From: Heterotrichella gracilis
Taxonomy: Eukaryota; Sar; Xanthophyceae; Tribonematales; Xanthonemataceae
Assembly: GCA_032358255.1 (NCBI GenBank)
Contig: JAULBX010025596.1
Location: 1 to 58,996, forward strand
Reading direction: 5' to 3'
DNA: 58,996 nt
Shown: in pieces, positions 33,501-44,760 of the stretch
Position numbering within the stretch: position 1 is the stretch's first letter
Layout of the letters: each line of letters starts with the position of its first letter
Translations under genes and position numbers: made by a program
The notes under the pieces: generated by a model
Database searches by the model: none
What the model was told of the DNA's origin: nothing
Seen by the model: the letters and a program-made list of their open reading frames with translations, nothing else

Positions 33501-36500
33501 CTTTGCAGGAAGATACGGTACGTCTCAGGGTATTTTTGTATGCACATGTGATGATATTAAGACAACATTTTCAGTATCCATCAGTAAATCACCTCTGATC
33601 ATATTCAACCCCATAGCACACCCTGGGTAGCCAAGCAGTCACACAGCCCATCGTGTATGCTCAGCCCCATGTACCCTGCCCCTTTACACATGTTAATTGG
33701 TGTTGTTTGCAGGCTCACCCAGCGGCCGCTCCCAGCGTTGCAACCCCCAGCACCAGTTTGACACAATCAAGCCAATGCTGAGCAGGCTGAGGCAATCCCA
33801 GATCCAGCTGGGCAAGGACTTGAGGGAACTACTGCCAAGGTGCACGCGTTGCCGTCCTCTTGATCATGCAACCACCTCTCCCACCACCACAAGCCAAGTG
33901 CACGCCACCATGCCCGGGTCAGTTGCAGCACGCCAGAATGAGCACAGTTTGCCACAGGCCGCTGGCGATGCGCTGTTTGGTGACAGCTTGAGCAGCAGGT
34001 CTTCATCTTCACCTAGTTCAGAGAGTGGCATGCGCCCTACAGACCCTGGTCATTCGCATGATGGGAAGCTGGCGCAGCCTTGTAATCCTAGTCAGCGTGG
34101 TGGCAGTTCGAGTAGCCGGTATTCATCATCTTCCAACCCAGGGGATATCCACTGCATGCGCCCTGCTCAGGCTGATCATGCTCATGATTGGATACTGGCA
34201 GCGCCTGGCAATCCTGGTCAGCCTGATCATGGTTGGGAGCTGGCAGTGGCTCGCAACCCACGGCCAGGTCAGCACTGTGGGGTGAAGCTGGCTGGATGGG
34301 ACAAGCCAGCAAGGTACCTGGCTCACAAGCTCAGTAGTACCCAACAGCCTGTGGGAATGCCAATGGCAGTCTGCTTTGGAGAGCACACTTCGCCAGCAGT
34401 CATTGGCAGTCAGCTTGCAGTGAGTGCAGAGATGGCAGTCGAGAAACAGCCTGCTGCCATTGCCAATGCCAATGTCAGCCCTGGGACCTGGTCTGTGAGC
34501 TCTGAAGATTCTGTTGATGTTGCCAATCGCCATTTTCCACTGGCAGCCAGCCCACCGAAGTGTGGCGGTGGAACTCAGCATGAGCGTGATCAGCTGGGAT
34601 CAGATGGAAATCTACGTGCAGGGGATCAGATGGAATCAGATAAAATGCTGCATGCATGGGATGAGGCAGACGCGGTGCAGATACAGATGCCTCAGCGCAT
34701 GGCTGTCAGTGCAGCAACACAGCTGAGGGCAGCCCCTAGCCCATCCAGGTCGACACCATTGACAGGCATGGGGTCGAGCACCCTGCACCATCGGCAGGTT
34801 AAATCACAGCATGGCTGGCATCAAGGCAATCAAAAGCTCTGTATGGATGGGCCGCAATTGGTGCAGCCAACTGCACAGCTTGCCGCGCTCAATGGAGGCC
34901 AGGACATGGCTGGCCATCATCCAGCGGCGATGCATATAGATGACCTCCCAAAAGATGGCGCCACCACTGGTCAGGAGTTTGACGAGGCACGTGGGAGCAT
35001 TCCAGCCAACATGCTTTCAACAGCTGATGATAGCCAGATGCACGCAGTTGACCAATCGGATTGGCAGGATCATGGAAGCGCTCATCATCAAGGGAGCCTG
35101 TCCACTTGCACCTTGCCCAGTGCAACCCCAAGCAAGGCCTTGTTCAGTTCCGCTGCCCAGAGGAGTGATGCACCCTTGCAGCCATCAAGGGATCCGTCAC
35201 GGCCACCAGATACTAGGACCTCTATGGTCCAACCACCTGACGTGGTTCCCAAGGCAAACTCAGGGCAGTTGGCACATAGCAGGCAAGCTGGACAGCTGCA
35301 ACAACAAATGTACCAGCAGCATGTTTCCGTCGCTGTTGTTGACCAGCTGCAGCAAACGCACCAGCAGCATGTTTCTGTCCTGGATGTTGATCTAGTTAAT
35401 CAGCTACAACCCGAGGTGCACCAGCAGCCCATTGTCTGCCAAGAGGCATCAGCAGGAGTGCCACACAGCAGCAACCCATCCATCAGCAGCAACGCCTGCA
35501 TTGCCAGCAGCCATGGCTGGTCCACGCGAGCTGCCTGCCTTGCGCCTCTGGCTTCAGGCCATGGGTCTCCCATGACATCGCCAACAACAGCCAATCGGGT
35601 GAGATGGCTACATGTGGCTGGTTTATTTATCATGATTCAATCATCATGAAGTCATTTTTTGTTATCATTCATCATGAATGACTGTCGTCAGAGGGTTACA
35701 TTGGCCATGCGTCAGGCTTGTTGCCAGCCACAACATGAGTTGGGTTGTTTCTTTCATATCGCTCACTCTTGTCTCATCACTGCTGTCTGTTGCTGTGCAG
35801 ATATATTAGGGTCAATGCACGGGGACGACTTTGACAGCCCTGGTGCATCAATGGAGCTATGCCAAAGCGGCTCCAGCTTGCAGAAGGAGGCCAAATGCCC
35901 ACCATGGGCGGGTGACCAGCGGAGCATTGTAGTGGAGCAGCATCACAGCCTTCAGCAATTATCAGCTGATGAACACGCACCCCTGATGGGACTGCCCAGT
36001 GCAAATGTCCCAACGGGTACATTGTCATCCACTTCTGGTGGGTCGTCGCACAGTTCAGGTGTGCCACTAATCAGCAGTACTGCAGATGATTACCTGAGGA
36101 CATCCAGTTCCAGCGGGCGACTGTTCAGCTCTGGTATGACGCAAGCTAGCATCATTGCAGCATATCAGATAAAATCACCAACCAGCAATCCTGCTGCCCA
36201 GCAATCGCCGCCAGCAACCAGCAATCCTGTAGCTTGGCGTTCCCAGCCATCTGCCAGCAGTACTGCACGCCATGCAGCAGCACCAGATGGTGGCGAGCTG
36301 CACCTCCATGGGGGCAGGTTCTCCCTCCTAGACGCAGCGGTTGTGTTCCAGCGGCGCTGGCTGGCCATGATCGCAATAAAGGTATGGCGAGGGACAGGAG
36401 AACACCCACCTCGTTGCAATTTTCGCTTTGCTGTGCCAGCACGCATGCTTAGGGACAGGCTGTGTAGTATTTATCTGTTTTTATGTTAATTTATTCATTT

Positions 36501-39500
36501 TTGCTTGTTCTGTATCTCTGTGGTATCAACTTTTTATCGGGATGTTTTGTTCATTCTCATTATGAAGATAAATCATCTATTCTAATTTTGACCTGTAGGC
36601 TTTCAAGGGGGTGGTCACCCGGGCCCGCACTGCCCTGCACTTGGCTGTGGGCCACTGGGGCAGGAGAACGCTGCAGCAGTGCTGGCTCATCTGGGTGGAG
36701 GCCTGGCTCCGCAACCGGGAGTGGTTGCAAGGGGTGCAGAGGGCGCGGCTGCTGAGCAAGGGGCTGCGTGCATGGCACACATGGATACAGGTACGTTTGT
36801 TGCCGTTGAAATCCAAAGTAAGAGATTTAATTTGAGCGCCAGCATGTTGACCATGGGCCTGATGGCTAGGCATGAGGTGCGTAGCAAACCGCTGATTGCA
36901 GTATGCATTGTGTGTGATGGCTGGGCAGCCGTGGGCCATGCGGGTGGCGTGTGATCGCTTGACACCTGGCTGCATAAAAATAGGAAGACATAATACTTGT
37001 TCAGTATTAATCAATACATTTTTTTTAATGCATTATTAGCGATGTGTGTGTAAGTTCAGGGCATTTCCCTCTTAAGTAGTTTGCATGAATCACTAATGTT
37101 TACGTGGACCATCTGAATGGCGTGTGGTGACCATCTGTGACCTTTGTGGGTGGGGTGTGCAGGCAAAGGGGTTATGCAGGCTCAAGCTACAGCACCTGCA
37201 GCAGCGGCACCAGGTCCACCTGCAGCGGAGGGCCATCACTGCGCTGAGGGGGCATGCGGCCATGCACAAGCTGGTTGGCCTCATGAACTGCAAGTGGAGG
37301 TAAGGGTTTTGGGGGTTAGGGGGTAGCGTTTTATGGTTAGGGTTATAATACAAAGCCTTTGTCAGCTGCAAATGGGGGTAAGGCATTGGAACGTCAAGAA
37401 GATGCACCAGGCGCTGTCATTTCTTCCTTCATTAGGAAGGTGGGTGGATTCTTCAATGGCAGCACGCAACCCTAAGGGTTGTTGTTCAGAAATCCAATGC
37501 CAAGGCTGAGCTGGGTGGCGCAAGCCGAACTGCACCACGTGTGCAAGGGTGACTGCTGTATCGATACTTGTGCCAGCGCTGTACTGCCGGAACACATGCA
37601 ACTCATATCTGACTACTCACCAGCAGGCAAGCACAGCTGCCACAAACTGCCTGATAGTAATATTCCACCTCACCACCATCTGCTTGCTGCCGCAGGAGGC
37701 AGCACGTGAGGCTGTGCATCAGGGAGTGGCGGAAGCAGGCGGCGAGGGGCCTGGCCCTGGGCAGCATCATGAAGCAAGTGCACGCTCGCCACTGTGCCTC
37801 TGTGCTGAAAGTGTGCGTGAGCAAATGGCGCTGGGTGACCGCAAGCAAGGTGGGTGTTGTATAGGGTTTAGGGAGTACGGAGGAGGGTTGAAGGTACATG
37901 CTCATTCCTGGTTGCTTCTACTTTTGCATCATGGCGCTGGGTAACCGCAAAGAAGTTGGGTTTCATATAGGTTTTAGGGAGTATGGAGCAGGTTTTAGGG
38001 TAAATGGGAGTTTCTTCTCGTCTCTGATATCTGGCTGTTTCTTTGCATTACCCACATAAGCAAGGGAATTGACATGATTCTTTGCCCCTACATTCCATGC
38101 ACTACAACCTACTATGGCTTGCTCTTATCAGTCTTCTCAGGCAGCAACCCTGGCCCCGTGTGTTGGACCAATTTCAGCGTGATTTCACTGTTGCAGGCGC
38201 TGCTTGTTCGCGTGTTTGAAGGCGCCCAGCAGCGGTGGCATTGGCAGTGCACCCATGGCCACCACTTTGCCACCTTCAACCTCATGCACAGGGCCATACA
38301 GCAGTGGCAGCAGTTTACTGTGGAAAAGGCAGCCAAAAGGCGGGAGGCTGCCCGGCAGCAGGCAGCCGAGGCATACAGGTGGGCGAGGATGTGGGTGTGC
38401 TCCTGTTGACTGCATGGCATGCCATGAAGATGTGCTCTAGGGTTAGATGGAAGGATGTGTAATGACCTAGTTGGGTGTGTAGACCTGTTGTTTGGCAGTA
38501 TCGCTTTTCATTTTGACAGCAAATTATTGGATTGTTTGAATTCATAGCAAGAAACATAACAAGCTGCTTGTAAGAGTCTCCCTATACAGTATCATATACC
38601 TTGCCATGACAGGACACCCTGGTACATGGGGACAACAAAATAAATAAATTAATTAATAACTACGCTCCTCATGTCAAGAATGAGGGCGTTGGTTGAGGAA
38701 GAGACAGAATGAGAGAGAGCCAGCCTCGGAGGCTGGTCATTCCCTCATGTGTCCCTACCATGGGCGCAACAGTCACCTGCATTGGGTGATGTCCCGTGTC
38801 GGTTACGCAAACCCAGGTAAACCCTAGTCTTTCAACAGTGTGCTGCTGGCTGCTGTGCAGGCGCCAGAACCTGGCAGTGAGCGCGTTCCAAGCATGGCAG
38901 CTGGTGGTGCAGCAAGCATGGCTGGCCACCCTTAGCTACCACCTGCAGCGACGTGCCTTCAGGGCATGGCACAGATTCTCCGCTGCGCAGGCACTGCCAG
39001 GTGGCAGCAGCTTGGCGAGCTGCCGCAAATGCCTGCGGAACAAGGTATGCCGATTCCATGATCACATATTGCGTTATGCCCACAATGGGTGGAGTACCGT
39101 TGGTCTGCTTTTGCTTGCGGGCCTTTCGAAATGTTTTGGTGGCATTTTGAGCATTCTTGCAAGCACGGACCTCTGCCATGCGCTGGTGGAATAAATGATT
39201 CAGTAGATTATATGTCCTGCTTAATTGCTGCAACCAGGTGCCATGCATTTGACAGGACGCCATGCATCCACTGGTGGGTTGCAGGGGTATGCCTCTGAGT
39301 GGGACGTGAGGCGCAAGCGCCTGGCCCGGGCCGCATGGACCGCATTCATGCACAAGCTGCATGCAGCCGATGCCTTTGCGCGCCGCACCCGGCTGCTCAA
39401 GGGCCTGCTGGCGTTGGTGGCGTTTGCTGTGCAGTCCATCAGCAGCCAGCTGGCGTTTGAGCGCAAATGGAACCGCACTGTTCCTCTGGCGCGGGTGAGT

Positions 39501-41487
39501 CGGGGATGCTGGGACCTAGTGCCAGGTGGCAATCTGTGCATTTGGGTTGACTTGACTTGATGATTGTTTGGCAAAAACAACAGCGATGGGTGATGATTGC
39601 GTTGCCTGTACTCTCCACAACTTTACCCTAAAACCTCATGTCATGCCATCCTGCTCACCTCGGATGGTGTGCAACTCCATATGTCCTGGCCCATGACATA
39701 AAAACTGCTCCGCCACGCGGGCAAGGAGGGTCGTGCCTCACTCGACCCGGGGTGCCAACAATCCCCATCTACACGGGGATCGACACAGGGACCTAAAACA
39801 AATTTGCCAAGATTATTTCTAGCTTATTGCTGTGCCGTAGCCTTTCAGGCTAGCGGCCGCCGGTACCCGCCGTCCGCTCGCCTTGTAAAGCACGCCAAAA
39901 ATCGTGTTGGGCCTGCAGGCTGTGCGCACATGGTGGGAGAACCTGCATGCTGCCCAGCAGCACCGCGCACAGCTGGCATGGGCTGCTGGCTACCACATGC
40001 GCACCCAGCTCAAAGGCGCGTGGAGCCGCTGGCAGATGGCCATGCGCGAGCAGTACCAGCATGCGGCGGCTTTGCAGGTAAGCTACCAGACTTCACTGGT
40101 AGCACTATGGGATTGTGCCTGTTGCCACCGAGGTTTTCATGACTGGATTGTCACTGGCTTTGGGCTGCGTCTGGAAATCCAATGCCAAGCTGGTCGCTGT
40201 GGTTGGGTACCCTGACGTGAGCCTTCTTGTGCGTATGCTTGTGCTTCCTCAAAAATTTTGGCTCACAGCGCCTCGCACATTCCCTTGTCTGTCTTCATGC
40301 AGGCAGAACATGGTTTGAATATTTGGCCAGAGTAATATAAACAATTGATAACATTTTGTAACTTTTTGTTTCATTGTACAGGCAGCAGATTGGCACTACC
40401 CGCGGCGGCTGGCGAACAGCTGCCTGCGGGCGTGGGCCCGGAGGTGCCTGGTGAAGCAAATGGCAGCACAGCACTGCAGGGCCAGGCAGCTGAAAGCTGC
40501 GATGCGTGCGTGGTCAGGGGCGCTGGCGGGAGTGCGGGAGGACGCTGCTTGCAATGATCACAGCAATCAAAGGTGGGTTACCGATGTAGTGAGTGGGATG
40601 AGATGCTGCGTTCTAAAATTGAAATCGTTTTTTTGGTGGAAATGTATTTAAGGCACTATAGATTGTTTCTCACTTCCAGGGTAGTGTAATGTCACCCAGC
40701 ACTGCGCACACTATGTGTAGCACGCTGCTGCTGCAATCATGGCTGCATCAGCAAAGCCCGTCAGCAGCACACCCGTGTATGCGGGGTGGCATTGTATGAA
40801 AGGACTGGCTGATACCGGCTTGCAACAACAGCAAATAGGGCGTGTTCTGATGGAAATGCTGATAACACATGAATGGTTGATAAATCGATGTGCTGCATCT
40901 GCAGGTCAACAAGGTCACCAATGCACAGCAAACATCCAGGACAGGTGGTGCTGAAAGCAAAGCCCATTGAGGCACAGGCAAGCTGCCGCAGCCCGGCCGC
41001 ACATTCCAAACCCTTTAGTGGGGTTATCACCTCGGCAAGCTGCCTGCATGCATTGCCGCAACGCACCGGACACAGCGCTGGCGATGCGCGTGCATGGCAG
41101 CTGTACGCACGCAGGCTGCAGTCCAAGGCGTTGGACACATGGCGCCTGGTGGTGCACATGCAGAAGCAACAGCAACAGCAGCCAGGGGCACAAAAGCACT
41201 GGATGCAACAGCAAGGTCAGCCATGGATGCCCTCGTATAGGTCCTATCAACCACATCAACCAGGTGGGGGCCAGGCCCCAGGAGGTGCATGTGCACAGAA
41301 GCGGCAGTTGCAAGGGGCGGGGTGTGCACCACACTGGCTGCTACTGGGGCCGTACATGTTTGCGGGGGGGCGCTGTGCGAGGGAGGAGGAGGGTACCGCA
41401 GGGTGCATAGACCCGCGCACTCTTTCGTGTTTGAATGAGCTGCGGCAGCAGCGGCTGTTGAACAAAAGGGGGCAGGCAGTGGTGTAG
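30523..41487 (+). CDS. SFI1: SFI1-like centrin-binding repeat protein (large)
   Basis: Sfi1 proteins are long helical rods that bind centrin at centrosomes, spindle pole bodies or basal bodies. Seventeen exons: 30523-31210, 31439-31593, 31824-31988, 32295-32471, 32710-32849, 33206-33459, 33713-35598, 35801-36381, 36599-36790, 37163-37299, 37696-37849, 38197-38378, 38861-39044, 39285-39494, 39919-40077, 40382-40572, 40905-41487; roughly 2010-2020 residues. Repeats of the AFxxWxxxx type occur in both halves: AFCGWARG, ALTYWHAW, AFKAWVWQ, AFTRWRDL, LRAWHTW, AFQAWQLV, AFRAWHRF, AVRTWWENL, AWSRWQMA, LRAWARR. They flank a long Ser/Gln/His/Pro-rich exon (33713-35598) that looks disordered. All phases close except exon 7/8: the best donor (35599, GTGAGA) and best acceptor (35798-35800) differ by one base of phase. 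A weaker donor at 35621 would restore the frame. Family assignment is by repeat pattern only. Confidence 0.82.
34020..34290 (+). repeat. Internal coding repeats in the SFI1-like long exon
   Basis: The protein segment MRPTDPGHSHDGKLAQPCNP (about 34030-34089) is echoed by MRPAQADHAHDWILAAPGNP (about 34156-34215) and then, in part, by QPDHGWELAVARNP. Each of the first two is preceded by a Ser-rich run. This points to unit duplication inside the disordered middle of the protein. Confidence 0.65.
35305..35430 (+). repeat. QQHVSV-type coding tandem repeat
   Basis: Codons for QQHVSVAVVDQLQQ and QQHVSVLDVDLVNQLQ lie in tandem at about 35309-35411, with a third partial unit (HQQPIV). The DNA word CACCAGCAGC and its relatives repeat. 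Confidence 0.7.
37285..37395 (+). repeat. Copy of SFI1 exon 10 3' edge
   Basis: ACTGCAAGTGGAGGTAAGGG (37287-37306, exon end plus donor) is echoed by GCTGCAAATGGGGGTAAGGC (37365-37384). Between them is a degenerate TTAGGG tract (37311-37346). The copied donor is still GTAAGG, so a cryptic donor is possible. Confidence 0.75.
37826..38000 (+). repeat. Tandem copy of SFI1 exon 11 3' edge
   Basis: AATGGCGCTGGGTGACCGCA plus donor and a GGGTTTAGGGAGTACGGAG tract (37824-37883) recur at about 37931-37989 as CATGGCGCTGGGTAACCGCA and GGTTTTAGGGAGTATGGAG. In the copy the donor region reads AAG/TTGGGT. Confidence 0.85.
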
Positions 41488-42035
41488 TTTGCCCTAAGGG
41501 ATAGCATGTTGGAGAGCATGTTAAGAGTCTAGGATATATATGCGGGAATTACGAATGCCCGCTATGTGGCAAGTGGTTTGCAGTACTTGTCCGTGTTTGG
41601 TGGGGGGTCAGTCGGGTAGCCTGTACCTGTAATGCCCTGCTTTGTGCAGCTTCAATCTCAGTGTGCTATGCCTGATCTTTCTGCAAATTGATACTCGAGG
41701 AATTGAATCCATCATGCATTGCAAGTTGTGGGGACGCTGGAACCTGGGGATAGGGATCCCAGTTCTGGGCAACTCCAAACATGAGTTTCAGGGGCACGTG
41801 GCAAACTTAGGCAGCTGCGTCCTGGTGAGTTGTGTGCACAAAAGTAGTGCCGTGGAGTATCGCAAGGCACTCCGTTGCGATGGATCTAGCGTATTGACAT
41901 CGGGAGGTGTGGCCGCGACGCCAACTGTCCCTCAGCGAAGTTGCCCTGCTCGCTTTGGACCTAGGCTAGGGTTCCGAGAGTGAGTCATGACTGCATCTCC
42001 AAACTGCGCGGTGGGTGCTCAGGGGCTGCAGCGGT
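41488..42035. other. Intergenic region, SFI1-like to SR45a
   Basis: Head-to-tail gap holding the SFI1 3' UTR and the SR45a promoter. An open stretch at 41642-41983 shows no family resemblance and no splice-site support, so I leave it unannotated. Confidence 0.5.
41628..41632 (+). terminator. TGTAA poly(A) signal, SFI1-like gene
   Basis: TGTAA 141 bases after the stop codon; assigned by motif and position. Confidence 0.4.
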
Positions 42036-43661
42036 ATGGCCTCGCCTGCTCGTGCTTCTGAAGCCATGGCAAAAGGCTCTCCGGGGGACCCATCTGGATC
42101 AGGCGTGCTGCTGTACATAAAAGGGCTAGCTACCCGTGTCACCAACCGCGATTTGGAGGAACACTTCGCCCCGCACTGCAAGGTACAGTGCCCAGCATAT
42201 TGTACAACAGGTTGAGTTCGGACAGCGCTATTATCTGGTCTGATTGGTCCAATATTTTACTCGCGGTTTGAACAAAGTGGCATTGGATTACCCGCGCTGA
42301 GTGGCGCAGATAATTTGGGAACATGCCATGCCGGTTGGTATATTGGTCCAATGCACTTGCCTGGTTTTCACACACGACGAGGGTGCTGATGGTGCTGGAC
42401 TTGCATCTTTGTTTTGCTTGTCGCAATAAGAAGTGCTGTCGAAACCCGTCAATAGGCTTTGCAGACTCGAGTGGCCCAGGACTATTGGCTTTGCCCAAAT
42501 AAGCACATTCTCAGGTTGCACCTGTAAACCCCTCTCGTTCCTGCCACTTCCTAGGTGCTGGAGGCAAGAGTCGTATTAGATCCACACACGGAGGAGTCAC
42601 GAGGCTTTGGGTTCGTCACTGTCCGAGAGGACCTGGTAAGCCCAGCCCTAGTTACAACCCCTGTGTCAATTGGATACTGCAGTGCCTTGCTCAGGTTTCA
42701 CCTCCACTCGACCTCTGAAGTCCCCGTTGGTTCGCTGATACAGGAGGTAGAGAATATGATACAGAGCCTGCACAACTCCATCCTGAAGGGAAGGATCATC
42801 CAGGTTGAAAAGGTGATACACAGGGCTTGGCCCACACCCATGCAGCTTCACGTAAAGAGTCTAGTTAACTAAAAGTCAGGTGTCATTAGTGTTCACAGCT
42901 ATATATTAAAGTCAGCAGCCTGCAGGCTGCTATCAAAGTGTAACTGCTCCTTACTGAAGTCACAATTGCAAAAAGGAGGGCGAGTCGATTTCAGCAGGCG
43001 TGCCACGGTGCGCACACAGTGGATCCAACCTGTGCACAGCCTTAGAGAAGGCTGGGAGTGCCTGCTGCTTGCAGAGCACTGTAAAGAAGATTGTGGAGTG
43101 TCTATGGCAATTTGAGCCTGCCTGTAGACCAGCGCCTAGCATCTAGCTCAACTGGGTTGGTCCCTACATATCTCACCCAACCATAGGGCAGCTCTTCAAC
43201 TTGGTTGCAAGTCCATTACACTTTTGAGGCATGGAAATGGCAGGGAACACTTCTTCCATTTAGCACTGGCTCCTTTACCCAATTGTGCTGTCACCCTGCA
43301 GGCAAAGAGAGGCCGCCCTCGCTCGCCCACCCCAGGAGAGTACAAGGGCTTGCGCTCTGTGCGCCACATGACGCCCTCTGAGCTGAAGCGCTTGCAGATG
43401 CGCAATGATGACCGCTGCCCTTCAAGCAGGCGGGAGCGAGACAGGGAACGGGAGAAAAGCGCCAGCTACCCAAGGGATAGGGATGGTCCCAGGGACCGCA
43501 CTAGAGAGAGGGACGGGGACAGGGGCAGAGGCAGGGATTCAGAAATCGACAGGGGCTGGGAGAGGGAAGGGGTGGAGAGGCGTGATGCCGGCAGGAATAC
43601 TGGCCGGTCCCCACGCAGGCCTCGCAGCCGCTCAAACGAAGGGATCCGCATGCGTGGCTAG
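42036..43661 (+). CDS. SR45a: SR45a/TRA2-type splicing factor
   Basis: TRA2/SR45a proteins are RRM-RS splicing regulators in the nucleus. Exons 42036-42182, 42555-42635, 42744-42812 and 43302-43661 give 218 residues with closed phases. One RRM spans about 23-99, with RNP2 LLYIKGL (25-31) and RNP1 RGFGFVTV (65-72). Directly after it comes KRGRPRSPTPGEYKGL, matching the family linker (RPRTPTPGxYxG in TRA2). The tail from about 115 is rich in RD/RE/RS dipeptides (RERDREREK, RDRTRERDGDRGRGRDS) and ends SPRRPRSRSNEGIRMRG. No N-terminal RS domain is visible, unlike animal TRA2. The ATG at 42036 gives a compact Ser/Pro/Ala leader. Confidence 0.93.
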
Positions 43662-44760
43662 CCAGGCATTGCACTCCTGGCTTAGGGGTGTGCGCCCCCC
43701 GGCAGACCATCTCCCTACCAGTTATCAGCCTGGGAAGATTGTAACTGGCATATTCATTTGCCATGCACACTGATAAGGAACAACTTGCCACCGATTATAA
43801 CTATAAGCGCCAATATTCAGCTCTTGCACATGTCGGCCATTTCACCCCTTGACATCCATTGACAACGTGCGTCACCTTTTATTGCACACATGATATGGTC
43901 CAATCGCATTGTTCTTTACACCTTTGCAGCACTGCAAATGACACCACATTTTCCCTGCCCACAGAAATGCATATGTCCATTTCGGTGTCCATTTGGCACG
44001 TGATCACCCAACAGTTGCAAACTTGGAATTATCATTACTCAGTCTGCTCAGTCTCTCACAAGGTTGTGCAAAACTTTCCACCATGCTGTACATCAATTAG
44101 TTGCTATGCTGGGTGACAAAATCTGGTGTGCGTTTTCTTGTTTCTGCTGGCATGTTTTTGTTACAGCCTCTCAGTACTAGCAGGCTTTATTATCGTAGGC
44201 AATTTTAGTACGCTGTGTTGAGCTGTTATTTAGAGTTGCTAGCATTTTTATTCAAATAATTGCAAAGTGTGCAAGCCACGACACATTCGTCTGGCTTTGC
44301 TGTTTAGACTTTATGGTCGGTTCATTGACAAGACTTGAATCGGGTACAATGGACTTGGCAATGGGATATGCATCTTACCAGCACTGCCTGCTGAGAACTT
44401 CAAGTTGCATTCAATTCTCAAGTTGCGAGAACTCAGTACTGAGGTAGTACTACTTACTCAGTGTAAAGGACGTTCATTGAATTTTGCAGATGAATCATGA
44501 TGATCTGATCCGAATCGGATGGCATCAGACAAATTTGCTTGTAAGGAAAAACAACCAAAACAGCAGACGGGAATCCTGCACCTGCACCCTGGTATACCAA
44601 GCATGCAGCCAACCTCAAATAAGGGCAATGTATTGCGAAAAGATAGTGTTGCCAGGCCCCACTAACAACACCCTTCAACCCTGATTGACGCAGGAACCAC
44701 ATTGATGCACACCATACTGAAATCCCAGTGGCTGCGTAATAGGTGCCAATTCAAAAGTGA
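43662..44760. other. Convergent intergenic region, SR45a / ELMO gene
   Basis: AT-richer than its surroundings. It holds the two 3' UTRs and I recognise nothing else. A reverse-strand TGTAA lies at 44162-44166, about 600 bases from the ELMO stop. Confidence 0.5.
43740..43744 (+). terminator. TGTAA poly(A) signal, SR45a
   Basis: TGTAA 79 bases after the stop codon, a typical distance for the chlorophyte poly(A) signal. Confidence 0.45.

Noticed and set aside
39700-39800. Structured RNA suggested by CCCCATCTACACGGGG
   Set aside because: Only one short stem is visible, inside an SFI1 intron, with no family match.
41027-41334. Antisense gene over the SFI1 last exon
   Set aside because: Long antisense frames here are a composition effect of the GC-rich plus-strand exon, whose frame is supported by phase and length.
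41642-41983. Separate 113-codon gene before SR45a
   Set aside because: No motif, and it lies in the expected 3' UTR/promoter gap with a TGTAA at its left edge.
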